Numbered from the stretch's first letter, positions 31,991-41,550 are shown. The stretch: 61,227 nucleotides of DNA from an uncultured Granulosicoccaceae bacterium (GCA_938020525.1 CALIHW010000099.1:1-61227); one strand, 5' to 3'. Notes: a model not told the origin generated them from the letters alone. Made by a program: numbers and translations.

Positions 31991-32500
31991 GTGTTAAGTA
32001 CGGTAGCTGAAATATGTCGTTGGCAGTTCAATGATAAGGAACTTGCCGATCCGGATCTGGTTGATAAGCTTGTGCTTTCAATGTGTGATTCCTGTGGTAT
32101 CGCATACCCTCATTTTAAGCTGCAGCTTCTCATCAGTGAATTAGTGAGTAATGCTATAGATCATGGCGTGCTTGCGATGCAATCTCATCTTAAAGACGGA
32201 ATATTAGGATATGAATGCTATTTGATTGAGCGCGCTAAACGTCTTGAGGCACTTACGCCCGGAGAGGTAGTCTTGTCCACAGAATGGGCTGGGAGCAGTC
32301 TTTTAAGAATAACTGTTGAAGATAGTGGTGAAGGCTATGATTATTCTGCTTTCAGTTACAGCTCTAATCTATCTGACAGTATCGGTATACCTAAACTGCA
32401 CGGCCGTGGTCTTGCAATCATCAGAAGCCTGTGTGAATCGGTTATGTATCCTGGTAACGGGAACTGCATCGTGGTTGAGTTTGATGTTGCTGTTGTGTGA
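31991..32500 (+). CDS. RsbW/SpoIIAB-like histidine-kinase-type ATPase
   Basis: A 169-residue protein consisting of a GHKL ATP-binding domain. The N box is ELVSNAIDHG (N54), the G1 box DSGEGYD (111-117), and the G2 box LHGRGLAIIRSLC (about 137-149). There is no dimerisation/histidine domain, so it is more like an anti-sigma serine kinase than a sensor kinase. A middle insertion (about residues 62-100) separates the N box from G1. The start is GTG. It probably phosphorylates the STAS protein encoded upstream. Confidence 0.85.
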   Translation: MLSTVAEICRWQFNDKELADPDLVDKLVLSMCDSCGIAYPHFKLQLLISELVSNAIDHGVLAMQSHLKDGILGYECYLIERAKRLEALTPGEVVLSTEWAGSSLLRITVEDSGEGYDYSAFSYSSNLSDSIGIPKLHGRGLAIIRSLCESVMYPGNGNCIVVEFDVAVV

Positions 32501-32726
32501 TAACACAGTTGCTAAATTGTAGAAACTTATACTTGATCGTACAGACATAATTTCTGTAAGCTAGTTTTACCGAGTGGTGCTCTATGATCTAAGTATCTGA
32601 CGTGCTGCACATTGGTGGATGCGCAAGCTTATCTACCCTACGGCGACGCTTTGATCTACGTAGATATTCGAGCAACCGGTACTATGATCACTCTGACAAC
32701 AACGTGCAGTTTCGGATAAGTGCTGC

Positions 32727-33161
32727 TTAGTGTGCTTCAACCGTGAGGGATGAACCCTCTGTACCGGTGACTTTTAATGTGGTTCCGGCTGGTGCATCCT
32801 TTCCAACTAACCGCCAGCGAGTGTCATCTATCATGACACTGCCCACGCCATTCACGATTGGTTCTTCAAGCGTAATCACTCTTCCTTTAATAGAATCACC
32901 GCGGCGGTTTAGTGTCGGATGGGAGGTGGTAGATTCTGGTTTGTTTTTATAAAAGTGACGTCCGGCAAGAGTTACGGCAACAGCGAGCAAGGCAAAAAGG
33001 GCTACTTGTAGCTGCCAGCCCATAGCTGGGAGCAACCAGGTGCATAACCCGGTAATAATTGCAGCAATGGCAGGCCACAGTAGAAAACTTGTTGGGAAAA
33101 AAAGTTCTATTGCAAACAGCACCACACCGAGAGTTAACCAGTGCCAGTACGTTAGGTCCAT
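32727..33161 (-). CDS. NfeD-family membrane protein
   Basis: Short NfeD-like protein: two to three N-terminal membrane helices (WLTLGVVLFAIELFFPTSFLLWPAIAAIITGL and the following segment) and a C-terminal OB-fold domain (GRVITLEEPIVNGVGSVMIDDTRWRLVG). I chose ATG 33161 because GGAG lies nine bases upstream; ATG 33176 would add five residues. It follows the SPFH gene, the standard NfeD/stomatin pairing, in which NfeD is thought to support SPFH complexes in membrane quality control. Confidence 0.9.
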   Translation of the reverse strand: MDLTYWHWLTLGVVLFAIELFFPTSFLLWPAIAAIITGLCTWLLPAMGWQLQVALFALLAVAVTLAGRHFYKNKPESTTSHPTLNRRGDSIKGRVITLEEPIVNGVGSVMIDDTRWRLVGKDAPAGTTLKVTGTEGSSLTVEAH

Positions 33162-33223
33162 GCTAAGAATCTCCATTATTGGTGTTCTGATTTCTAGCTG
33201 CTTTATTGGCTATATCGAATCGA

Positions 33224-34153
33224 CTACTGCTTGTCGTTATTGCCTTTTGCAGCGTCTTTGGCGAGCTCTGCAATACCACCAATGGTGCTTAAGATTCCGG
33301 ATGCTTCAAGTGGCATGTAGACGGTCTTTTGGTTTGGTGAAAGTGCCATGTCTTTCAATGATTCTACGTATTTTTGTGCGATGAAATAATTCAATGCTTT
33401 TGCGTCTCCGCTTTGAATTGCCTGTGAGACCAGTGCGGTTGCTTTCGCTTCCGCCTCTGCTTCACGTTCGCGTGCTTCTGCTGACCTGAAAGCTGCCTCT
33501 TTGGCGCCCTCAGCTTCAAGTATTGCTGCTTCTTTATGGCCTTCAGCTAACAATATAGCTGCTTCGCGTTCGCCTTCAGCGTTAAGCACAGAGGCTCGCT
33601 TTTCGCGTTCCGCTTTCATTTGTTTAGCCATCGCGTCGACCAGATCTTTTGGTGGTGCGATGTCCTTGATTTCGATTCTAATTATTTTAACGCCCCACGG
33701 TGAGGTTGCACCATCAACAACTGACATAAGCCGGGCGTTAATTTGATCTCTATGAGACAGCAGTTCGTCCAGTGTCATGGAGCCCATCACGGTTCTGATA
33801 TTGGTTGTTACCAGATTGAGTACGGCTGATTCGAGTTTGCTGACTTCATAGGCGGCTTTTACTGCATCAAGCACCTGATAGTAGACGATTCCGTCGACCT
33901 GTACCGCTGCATTGTCTTTGGTGATGACGTCTTGTGATGGAACCGGCTGAACCTGTTCCATCATATTCATTGTGCGGCCTATGCGATCGAAGAACGGTAT
34001 GACGAGATTTGGGCCTGGTGACAATGTGCGTGTGTATTTGCCAAACCGCTCGACTGTGCATTCGGTGCCCTGACGAACCACCTTGAACGCAGTAGCTATA
34101 AAAATGAATGCCAGCACTACCAGTGCAATGACAAATCCTGAGGCTAGATCCAC
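33224..34153 (-). CDS. SPFH (stomatin/band 7, QmcA-like) membrane protein
   Basis: A 309-residue protein with one N-terminal membrane anchor (about residues 4-24). An SPFH domain follows (about 25-190; FKVVRQGTECTVERFGKYTRTLSPGPNLVIPF). A long Ala/Glu-rich coiled coil (about 195-265; repeated EGxxEAA units) and a C-terminal hydrophobic patch complete it. QmcA-type proteins form large ring assemblies in the inner membrane and modulate FtsH-type proteolysis. The nfeD partner is directly downstream. Confidence 0.93.
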   Translation of the reverse strand: MDLASGFVIALVVLAFIFIATAFKVVRQGTECTVERFGKYTRTLSPGPNLVIPFFDRIGRTMNMMEQVQPVPSQDVITKDNAAVQVDGIVYYQVLDAVKAAYEVSKLESAVLNLVTTNIRTVMGSMTLDELLSHRDQINARLMSVVDGATSPWGVKIIRIEIKDIAPPKDLVDAMAKQMKAEREKRASVLNAEGEREAAILLAEGHKEAAILEAEGAKEAAFRSAEAREREAEAEAKATALVSQAIQSGDAKALNYFIAQKYVESLKDMALSPNQKTVYMPLEASGILSTIGGIAELAKDAAKGNNDKQ

Positions 34154-34281
34154 TGTGGGCTCTCCTGATTTACAGGAATAATAGATAAAGTCGTAAGATA
34201 CAGCAGTTTAAATACAGATAGTGGCAGCGGAATTTCAAGTATGATTACAAGTTCAGCAACCCGTCAACAATCGGTAATCCC

Positions 34282-35025
34282 ATGCCTGAAAAAAATATCA
34301 TCGAATCAATGCAGAGCGTTGTTGGCTTGCGTGAACTTGGTATTACGGCGATTACCTTTGATCTTGACGACACTTTATGGCCTTGTGCACCGGTAATCGC
34401 TGCTGCAGAAGAAGTCTACTTCGCGTGGATCTGCAAGAAGTTTCCACCGATTGAAAGCAAGTACAGTCTTGCTGACGTTATTGCTATGCGTCGTGAAATA
34501 CTTGAATCACAACCAGCTTTGAAAAATGATGTGACGGAGATGCGGCGTCGCGCAACCCGGGAATTACTTGCACCGTTTGGTGCGAGTGATGCAGATATCC
34601 AGGAGGCCGTGCGCGTTTGCGTTGAGGCAAGACAAAAGGTCAGTTTTTATGATGAGGTTATGTCCTCGTTACAGGATTTGAGCTTTCACTATCGACTCGG
34701 GTCGATCACCAACGGCAATGCTGATTTGCAGATGATAGGGGTTGCCCATCTGTTTGATGTTGAGCTTGCGGCTACAATGGATCTTCCCGCGAAGCCTGCC
34801 ACTGATATGTTTCTACAAGCTTGCGATGCGCTGGGTATTCAACCCGAGCGTCTTTTACATGTTGGGGATCACCCGATTAATGATGTTGCTGCTGCCAGAC
34901 AGGCAGGGTGCAGAACTGCATGGATAACAAGATATGATGATTCCTATCCTGAAAATACAGGGCCTGCAGACATCAACATCACTGATCTGAATGCTCTGGT
35001 GGAGCTTGCGCCACCAATTCGCTAG
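34282..35025 (+). CDS. HAD-superfamily phosphatase, YigB-like
   Basis: A 247-residue haloacid dehalogenase-type hydrolase. Motif I is FDLDDTLW (nucleophile Asp at about 27), motif II is SITNGN, and motif III/IV is KPATDMF with GDHPINDV. The cap-domain pattern and the sequence DVTEMRRRATRELL resemble E. coli YigB, an FMN/sugar phosphatase. Substrate cannot be deduced. It is a single gene diverging from the SPFH gene. Confidence 0.82.
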   Translation: MPEKNIIESMQSVVGLRELGITAITFDLDDTLWPCAPVIAAAEEVYFAWICKKFPPIESKYSLADVIAMRREILESQPALKNDVTEMRRRATRELLAPFGASDADIQEAVRVCVEARQKVSFYDEVMSSLQDLSFHYRLGSITNGNADLQMIGVAHLFDVELAATMDLPAKPATDMFLQACDALGIQPERLLHVGDHPINDVAAARQAGCRTAWITRYDDSYPENTGPADINITDLNALVELAPPIR

Positions 35026-35093
35026 CTCGAGTTTACCAACGGTAAGTTACTTTGATTTTATATCAATGAATTCGGCTGGTTTTCATGTCTGTG

Positions 35094-35858
35094 TTAAGCT
35101 AGTAAAGACTGAAGCGTGTTGGTTATTACTTTCAGTTCTGCATCCGTTGACAAGCGGTGGTCGGCGTTTTTTATCAGCGTAAGGATGGTATCGTCTGACT
35201 CAATCGTGTCCATTAGTTTAAATGACATGCTGTGTGGTACATCTGGATCTCTTGTTCCGTGTATTAAACGCAACGGTGCATTTAACGTAAATGGTTTATC
35301 CAAAACTCTATGTGATCTGCTTTTAGTTATGAGCTTAGCGCTTATAGGGTAGGGCGAGCCATCGTCATAGTCTGATGGTAAATACAGTGTTTCACCAGCT
35401 TTTAGTGCTGCACGTTGCTTGTCGCTCAGTGATGGTAGCAGCAGTTCTTCAGTGAAATCCGGTGCTGCTGCAAGTGTAATTAACCCGGCTATCTGATTGC
35501 TGCGTTGTCTTGCAAGTAGCGTTGCAATCCAGGCTCCCATGCTGGAGCCAATGACGATAATTCTTTTGCTATGGTTTTTACATGCAACCTCGTCGAAAAT
35601 TGCCAGTGCGTCCTGTGACCAGCAGCCAATGTCGCCGTCTTCAAATTGTCCGTCAGACTCACCGTGGCCGCTATAGTCGAAACGGGTAAAGGTGATGCTT
35701 CTTTGCTTACAGTAGTGTTCGAGCGCCATTGCTTTCAGCCCTTGCATACTGGATTTAAAGCCGCCACAGAACATCACCGCGGTGTCGGTATTCGAGCCAC
35801 CCGGGGAGTGCGCGTAGGCGATACGCTGCTGATTTACGACGAGGTGGGAGGATTCCAA
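35094..35858 (-). CDS. alpha/beta-hydrolase family esterase
   Basis: A 254-residue alpha/beta hydrolase with the nucleophile elbow GSSMGAW (Ser near 105), a probable acid in HGTRDPDVP (near 206) and the catalytic His in NADHRLS (near 234). The oxyanion region is FCGGFKSSMQG. It resembles the ABHD10-like group of small thioesterases/esterases. No signal peptide is seen. The substrate is unknown. Confidence 0.8.
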   Translation of the reverse strand: MESSHLVVNQQRIAYAHSPGGSNTDTAVMFCGGFKSSMQGLKAMALEHYCKQRSITFTRFDYSGHGESDGQFEDGDIGCWSQDALAIFDEVACKNHSKRIIVIGSSMGAWIATLLARQRSNQIAGLITLAAAPDFTEELLLPSLSDKQRAALKAGETLYLPSDYDDGSPYPISAKLITKSRSHRVLDKPFTLNAPLRLIHGTRDPDVPHSMSFKLMDTIESDDTILTLIKNADHRLSTDAELKVITNTLQSLLA

Positions 35859-36040
35859 CGGGAAGCCTTATTGTGTGAGTGTATGACGGCGAAGTGTCTC
35901 ACTTACTTTGGCGTGCCAAGGCCGTACCAAACTCTACCGCTGGGTAACGGTATTTTTTGCGGCCCCGCTTGTTTTTGGACAAGGGGGATGGTGCACCAGG
36001 TGCCACTAGCGACACCTGCTAATTCATTAAGTCAGTTAGC

Positions 36041-36247
36041 TTAGGCTGCGACTACTTTAGTAGCGCATGGACCTTTGTCGCCTTGGCTTACTTCGAATTC
36101 AACTGCCTGACCATCGTTCAGTGTGGCATACCCACCGTCATTCTGGATTTCAGAGAAGTGAACGAACAGGTCTTTGCCACCATCTTCCGGTGTAATGAAC
36201 CCGTAGCCCTTATCTGCGTTGAACCACTTAACTGTACCTTTACTCAT
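36041..36247 (-). CDS. cold-shock (CspA-family) protein
   Basis: A 68-residue OB-fold RNA/DNA-binding protein. RNP1 is KGYGFITP and RNP2 is DLFVHFS. The whole sequence from [17 protein letters not shown] to [10 protein letters not shown] matches the family. About 650 bases without another gene lie upstream, so a long structured leader, as in other csp genes, is possible. Confidence 0.96.
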   Translation of the reverse strand: MSKGTVKWFNADKGYGFITPEDGGKDLFVHFSEIQNDGGYATLNDGQAVEFEVSQGDKGPCATKVVAA

Positions 36248-36898
36248 TGCTGGATATTCCTGTATTCAAAATACGCGTTCGATTGTTTCAGTTGCAAAAA
36301 AGCGAACCGCACGCAGCCGTTGAATTGGGTGCTGCGACGCAAAGCCTACCCGGAACGCGCATCGGGATGGATTTGGAGGGGAGAAGTGTTCGGTGAGAAT
36401 TATTGATTTGCTGTCTTTCGCAATCAGTACTTCGACGGTGATGCTTTGAAGCTTGGCAACCGTAAACGTTCGGCAATGACTGGAAACTCTCTTTTGACAC
36501 TGTCACGAAGTGTATCACGAATATAAGTCCAGCGAAGAATAAAAAGCGGGTCCAATGCCAGTATTACTGCGGGTTATCCCACCTTTAAGAGCCAATTCAA
36601 ATCGGTCAGGAGTTGATTGTCAAGGCAACTTTCCTGCTTTTCCTCGTTTGTGCAGTCGGGGCACGTCTTGCCTCGCCCAATTGATAATTCGGCTGAAGAC
36701 CCGGTTGAAATCTTCCCGGATGGAGCCTTATGACTTGTCAGACAGCATCGGGCATTTAACGTGCAAGTCAGCTTAGACGAGTTACACTATCGCCCGCTTG
36801 CCTACGCCGCCTGGGAGCAGTCGCTGAGCCAACCAGGTATAGCTGCTGAATTTCACCAGCGTATTGAGCGTAGGCCGAACCGTTCCGGAGAACCAGAG
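36248..36898. other. non-coding stretch between the csp gene and the ClpP paralogue
   Basis: The divergent interval must hold the csp promoter and leader (minus strand) and the promoter of the ClpP-like gene (plus strand). I see no convincing -35/-10 pair, repeat or RNA gene. A GTG-less reading frame beginning at 36761 runs into the ClpP-like gene and might extend it by 46 residues. Confidence 0.4.
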
Positions 36899-37471
36899 AT
36901 GTCACAAGAACAAAAAGACGAAAAATCGAGTGCTTCAGTTGCTGAGAAACTGTTTAATGCCCGCAAAGTACTTATTTGTGAGGAAATTAACCAAAAAATG
37001 GCCAAGCGGGTGATGGCAGAAATGCTGGCTCTTGCCGAGGCGTCTTCTCTGCCGATTCATCTATTTGTAAACAGCCAGGGTGGCCACGTTGAAGCCGGTG
37101 ACAGCATCCACGATATCATTACTTTCATTGAGCCTGTGGTGAAGGTGATCGGTACGGGTTATGTGGCCAGTGCGGGCACGCATATATTTCTTGCAGCAGA
37201 AAAATCTGATCGATTCTGTTTACCGAACACCCGCTTCCTAATCCATCAGCCGTCAGGGGGAGCTGGTGGCAGTGCCTCTGATATCGCCATTCAGGCAGAG
37301 CAGATCATCAAAATGCGGGAACGCCTGGCGCGGGTGATAAGCAGTCGCACTGGAACTGACATTGACCGTGTACGGCTTGATATCGAGCGTGACAAATGGA
37401 TGGATACAGACGAAGCTATTGAGTATGGTTTAGTTAGTAAAGTGATCCAGAACAGCTCTGAAATTTCGTAA
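36899..37471 (+). CDS. ClpP-family serine protease (ClpP paralogue)
   Basis: Shares the ClpP fold and triad. The predicted catalytic residues are S91 (GYVASAGTH), H116 (FLIHQPSGG) and D165 (IERDKWMD). Their spacing of 25 and 49 residues is the same as in E. coli ClpP (S97, H122, D171 in the mature form). It has 190 residues from ATG 36899, which is preceded by GGAG. An upstream in-frame start at 36761 would add 46 residues unlike a ClpP propeptide. No clpX or tig lies nearby, so this is not the canonical tig-clpP-clpX locus; it may be a second ClpP-type peptidase. The partner ATPase is unknown. Confidence 0.88.
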   Translation: MSQEQKDEKSSASVAEKLFNARKVLICEEINQKMAKRVMAEMLALAEASSLPIHLFVNSQGGHVEAGDSIHDIITFIEPVVKVIGTGYVASAGTHIFLAAEKSDRFCLPNTRFLIHQPSGGAGGSASDIAIQAEQIIKMRERLARVISSRTGTDIDRVRLDIERDKWMDTDEAIEYGLVSKVIQNSSEIS

Positions 37472-37531
37472 GTTTTCAACACACCAAACTACAGTGCCCA
37501 ATTCCCGGCCGATATCGGGGGCACTGTAGGT

Positions 37532-38266
37532 TTATTCTGCCAGTGCCTGTTCAAGTGCAGGCTCGACCAGCTTCCATACGTTGTCCAGCATAACCGGCTG
37601 CGCTTTGGTGCTCGGGTGAATGCCATCAGTTTGAAACCATTCACTTGAAGCGCTCATTCCTTCAAATAATGAGGTAACAAGTATTGCATCTGTGGCTTCG
37701 GCCGCAGAGCTAAATGCTTTTGCAAACAGTTTGTTATATGCCTTGCCATAGTTGCCTGGCAACTGTACTGCGACAATTACCGGTACAGCGCCGATATTAT
37801 TGGCTATCTCAGCCATTTCTATAAGATTTGATTTCAGCTTTTTAATTGATAAGCCGCGCAAGCCATCGTTGCCGCCGAGTTCGATGATCAGCATACGTGG
37901 GTTGTATTCTTCCAGTAGTGCAGGCAATCTGCCAAGACCGTTGCCGGTGGTGTCTCCGGTCACGCTTGCATTGACCAGGTTTATATCACCGTACTCATCT
38001 TCAAGCTTATTCTGCATAAGTGCTACCCAACCATCGTCAATTGCGATTCCGTAGGCTGCACTGATGCTGTCACCAAGAACCAGAACAGTTGTTGCCTCGT
38101 CTGCATCTGCCTCTTTTGCAATGACAATTGCGACAAAAAGAAGCAGCGGCAACACACATTGCCGGATGCGTGTTTGATAGTGCCGTGCTTGATAGCGCCA
38201 TAATTGATAGGGCCGTATTTGATACAGCGAGAGGTTGTTGCGGGTTGAATTATTCATGTTTGTCAC
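37532..38266 (-). CDS. tesA: TesA-like SGNH arylesterase/thioesterase
   Basis: Secreted or periplasmic multifunctional esterase/lysophospholipase of the SGNH family. Block I is LGDSISAAYG, block III contains GGND, and the catalytic His is in DGIHPS. A hydrophobic segment (about residues 37-50; VLPLLLFVAIVIA) acts as a signal peptide but is preceded by about 35 residues with an unusual Tyr-Gln periodicity encoded by a 15-bp tandem repeat. The start is GTG 38266 or ATG 38257. It diverges from ybbA-ybbP as in E. coli. Confidence 0.9.
   Translation of the reverse strand: MTNMNNSTRNNLSLYQIRPYQLWRYQARHYQTRIRQCVLPLLLFVAIVIAKEADADEATTVLVLGDSISAAYGIAIDDGWVALMQNKLEDEYGDINLVNASVTGDTTGNGLGRLPALLEEYNPRMLIIELGGNDGLRGLSIKKLKSNLIEMAEIANNIGAVPVIVAVQLPGNYGKAYNKLFAKAFSSAAEATDAILVTSLFEGMSASSEWFQTDGIHPSTKAQPVMLDNVWKLVEPALEQALAE
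38165..38224. repeat. four-unit 15-bp tandem repeat within the tesA 5' end
   Basis: Four 15-bp units, each ending TTGATA on the plus strand, lie at 38165-38179, 38180-38194, 38195-38209 and 38210-38224. Read on the minus strand in frame they encode a five-residue period with Tyr-Gln at its start. The repeat lies before the hydrophobic signal segment of TesA. Confidence 0.9.
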
Positions 38267-38341
38267 TATGTTTTCGATTTATTCTCATCTTTCCAGCAGG
38301 TTTGTTTTACAACAAACCGCTCCCGACAGGTAACACACGCA

Positions 38342-39010
38342 TTGATTATCTCCGCACGTGAGGTCTGCAAAAGTGTCTCCACTGAAGAGACTGAACTTAC
38401 CATCCTTGAAAATGTAAATCTTGATCTTGCGGCTGGTGAAGTACTGGCGATTGTCGGGCCGTCAGGTTCCGGCAAGTCAACGCTGCTCGGTGTTCTTGCA
38501 GGGTTGGATTCTGCGAGTTCGGGAACAGTTTCGCTGCTTGAACAGCGGTTGCATGATCTCGACGAAGATGGTCGAGCCGCAGTGCGAGCCGGTGCTGTCG
38601 GGTTTGTGTTTCAATCATTTCAACTGCTACCAGGTTTGAGTGCGCTTGAGAATGTGATGTTACCACTCGAGCTTGCCAATATTTCCGAGGCCGGAAGTGT
38701 GCGACAACGATCTATGCAGCAACTGGCAGATGTGGGTCTTGAGCACCGACTCGGGCACTTGCCGGCACAGCTGTCTGGTGGTGAACAGCAGCGTGTGGCA
38801 GTTGCCCGTGCTTTTGTGTCCACACCGAAAGTGTTGTTCGCTGATGAACCAACCGGCAATCTGGATCGCGCAACCGGTGACAAAATAATAGACCTGATGT
38901 TTCGACTGAGAGCTGAACACAACACCGCCTTGGTGCTGGTCACCCATGATGAGAGTCTTGCCTCGCGTTGTGATCGTGTGTTGTCCATGAACGATGGACG
39001 ACTGCAGTGA
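38342..39010 (+). CDS. ybbA: ABC transporter ATP-binding protein YbbA
   Basis: A 222-residue ATPase of the MacB/LolD type. Walker A is GPSGSGKST (about residues 39-47), the signature is LSGGEQQRVAVARA and Walker B is VLFADEPTGNLD. The start is TTG with AGGTAAC eight bases upstream. It overlaps the permease gene by 4 bases (GTGA). The pair lies divergent from tesA, which suggests a role in exporting or extracting a lipid- or ester-type compound; the substrate is not known. Confidence 0.92.
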   Translation: MIISAREVCKSVSTEETELTILENVNLDLAAGEVLAIVGPSGSGKSTLLGVLAGLDSASSGTVSLLEQRLHDLDEDGRAAVRAGAVGFVFQSFQLLPGLSALENVMLPLELANISEAGSVRQRSMQQLADVGLEHRLGHLPAQLSGGEQQRVAVARAFVSTPKVLFADEPTGNLDRATGDKIIDLMFRLRAEHNTALVLVTHDESLASRCDRVLSMNDGRLQ

Positions 39011-41550
39011 CCGCGAGCTCACAATCGTCGCAATCCCGCATTAAGTTGCATCAAGGCGCAATGTTGCAACGGGACTTTGGTTTGGCGTGGCGACAGTTAC
39101 GTCGTGAGTTTCGTCTATCAGAGTATCTGGTGCTGATATTCGCTCTGGTATTATCTGTGGCAGCTGTTACTTCTGTTGGATTCTTTGCTAACCGGGTAGA
39201 GCGAGCGATGGCAGCTCAGGCTGCAACTTTGCTTGCTGCAGATGCGGTGATCAGTTCACCTGCACCCATTACATCTGAAATATATGATCGCGCTGCAGAA
39301 GATGGGCTGCGTATCACGGACGTTACCGAGTTTCCAAGTGTTGTGCTCACTGATGAAGGTGAGACTGGTCTGGTATCTGTAAAGGCTGTAGGTTCAGCTT
39401 ATCCATTGCGTGGAGATTTGAAGCTTTCACAGCAGTTGTATGGCAAAGAGAAAACTGCAACCGACGTACCTACAAGCGGTACTGTATGGATAGACCCAAG
39501 GCTCGCTGGCAGGCTGAACGTTGTGGTCGGTGATCAACTTGTCTTTGGTGATAATGAAGTTACCATCGCATCTCTCATAGCATTTGAACCGGATGGCTCT
39601 GTCGATGCTTTTCAATTGGCACCGAGACTAATGATGAGCTCGGATGATCTTGCTGACAGCGGTTTGCTCGGTGAAGGCAGTCGAGCCCGGTATCGTTTGC
39701 TACTCGCGGGTGATGAGTCAAGCGTTGAAACGTTTGTAGAGTGGTTTGAAGGAACATCTTTTCCTAATATGCGTTTGCAAACTGTTGAAGAAGGCCGGCC
39801 GGCAGTGCGATCAGCACTTATTAACGCCCGACGTTTTCTCGGCCTTGCGGCAGCGGTAGCGGTGCTATTGTCTGCGGCGGCGGTAGCCCTTGCAGCCAGA
39901 CAGATTGCCGAGCGCGATATGAATACCGGTTCATTGATGCGTACCTTCGGTGCAACTGGAAAAACAGTATTGCGTGTTGTTTTGATTCGTCTGAGTCTGA
40001 TCGCACTGCTTGCAACAGTCGTCGGGTGTACTGTGGGTTACTTGGCACAGTTCGGGTTGTCGGCTTTATTGGGGCAATGGTTTGCCGCGGAATTGCCAGC
40101 ACCCAATTTAACCCCGCTGTTCGGTGGTTTGATGTGTGCCGTGCTTGCACTGCTTGGGTTTTGCCTGCCAACATTATTGCGGGCTATAGATACACCGGTC
40201 TTGCAGGTGCTGCGTCGGGACATGCCGGTCGCTAAACCTTCTATGTTATTGGCTCTGTCGTCTGCGCTTATAGCTCTGGGGTTGTTGTTAGCCTGGTTGA
40301 CGCGTGACTGGAAGCTTGGTTTGTTGATGTTAGTGGCTATGTTGATTGTGATCGGCATACTGACGGTCATCTCACGCATACTGATTGCCTTGTCAGTAAG
40401 GGTTAAGTCCGGTTATCTGCGCCGTGCGCTTGAAAGTCTGCGACGTCGACCCGAAAGCGTCAGTTTGCAAATTGCAGCCTTTAGTGTTGGATTACTCGCA
40501 ATACTTCTGCTGACACTGGTGCGTAATGATGTACTCGGTGCCTGGCAGCGGCAGATACCCGATGATGCGCCAAACTTTTTTCTGGTTAACATTCAACCGG
40601 AGGAAGTGTCATCGGTTGAATCGTTTTTATCAGCACGAAATGTACAGAACGACGCTTTGTACCCGATGATCAGAGCACGACTCGAAACCATCAACGGCGA
40701 ACCGGTGGTTGATATCAAATTCGACGATCGGTCTGGTGAGCGCTTTGCCGAGCGTGATTTCAATTTATCCTATCTTCAAGAGCAAAGGCCGGACAATAAA
40801 GTTATTGCCGGAGAGTGGTGGGGTAGTGATCCATCCGCTCCGCAGTTCTCGGTCGAAGAGGACTTTGCCAAGGATATCGGTGTTGGTATTGGCGATGAAC
40901 TGCGGTTTCGTATTGCAGATAAAGTGGTTGTGGGAGAGATTACTAATCTACGCGAAGTTGACTGGGAATCGTTTGCGGTCAATTTCTTTGTTGTGGGAAC
41001 ACCGATGGGGCTTGATGATAAACCTGCCACTTTCGTCAGTAGTGTTTATGTGGCTGATAAACAGGGTGAGTTTGTGCGTGATCTTGTCTCTGAGTTCAGC
41101 GGTGTGACGGCTATTGAAATAGGTACCATGTTAAAGCGGGTCACAGGCATTATTGAACGTGCTGCATTGGCAGTTCAATATGTGTTTTTGTTTACAATGC
41201 TTGCGGGACTTCTTGTACTGTGGGCGTCTGTGCTTGCCAGTCGTCGTGAGCGCTTTCGTGAAGCCGCCATACTTCGCACGTTAGGTGCTTCACGTAGTTA
41301 TCTTGCAAGCAGCACTACACGTGAGTTCGCACTTATTGGTTTGTTAGCAGGTCTGATAGCTTCAAGTGTTGCAGCTTTAATCGGCTGGGTAGTAATCGAA
41401 CGCGTGATGGAGCTATCGTATGAATTCAACTTATGGTTGTGGGTAATCGGGATTTTTGCAGGTATGGCAGGGGTATTGATAGCTGGCAAACTCGCTACTC
41501 GTCCTGTGCTCAATCAATTGCCGATAGCCGTGCTGCAATCACAGGTATAA
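39007..41550 (+). CDS. ybbP: FtsX-like ABC transporter permease YbbP
   Basis: An 847-residue permease with two FtsX-type modules and large periplasmic regions. Membrane helices fall at about 38-60, four in the 275-460 region, one near 490-510, and three or four at the C-terminus (about 720-840). It starts at GTG 39007 or at ATG 39061 (MLQRDFGLAWRQLRREF), which fits the family N-terminus better. It pairs with YbbA and follows the E. coli tesA/ybbA/ybbP order. Confidence 0.92.
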   Translation: MTASSQSSQSRIKLHQGAMLQRDFGLAWRQLRREFRLSEYLVLIFALVLSVAAVTSVGFFANRVERAMAAQAATLLAADAVISSPAPITSEIYDRAAEDGLRITDVTEFPSVVLTDEGETGLVSVKAVGSAYPLRGDLKLSQQLYGKEKTATDVPTSGTVWIDPRLAGRLNVVVGDQLVFGDNEVTIASLIAFEPDGSVDAFQLAPRLMMSSDDLADSGLLGEGSRARYRLLLAGDESSVETFVEWFEGTSFPNMRLQTVEEGRPAVRSALINARRFLGLAAAVAVLLSAAAVALAARQIAERDMNTGSLMRTFGATGKTVLRVVLIRLSLIALLATVVGCTVGYLAQFGLSALLGQWFAAELPAPNLTPLFGGLMCAVLALLGFCLPTLLRAIDTPVLQVLRRDMPVAKPSMLLALSSALIALGLLLAWLTRDWKLGLLMLVAMLIVIGILTVISRILIALSVRVKSGYLRRALESLRRRPESVSLQIAAFSVGLLAILLLTLVRNDVLGAWQRQIPDDAPNFFLVNIQPEEVSSVESFLSARNVQNDALYPMIRARLETINGEPVVDIKFDDRSGERFAERDFNLSYLQEQRPDNKVIAGEWWGSDPSAPQFSVEEDFAKDIGVGIGDELRFRIADKVVVGEITNLREVDWESFAVNFFVVGTPMGLDDKPATFVSSVYVADKQGEFVRDLVSEFSGVTAIEIGTMLKRVTGIIERAALAVQYVFLFTMLAGLLVLWASVLASRRERFREAAILRTLGASRSYLASSTTREFALIGLLAGLIASSVAALIGWVVIERVMELSYEFNLWLWVIGIFAGMAGVLIAGKLATRPVLNQLPIAVLQSQV

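Noticed and set aside
35646..36044. 132-codon plus-strand frame
   Set aside because: Antisense to the alpha/beta hydrolase and reaching the csp stop; no motif or ribosome-binding site.
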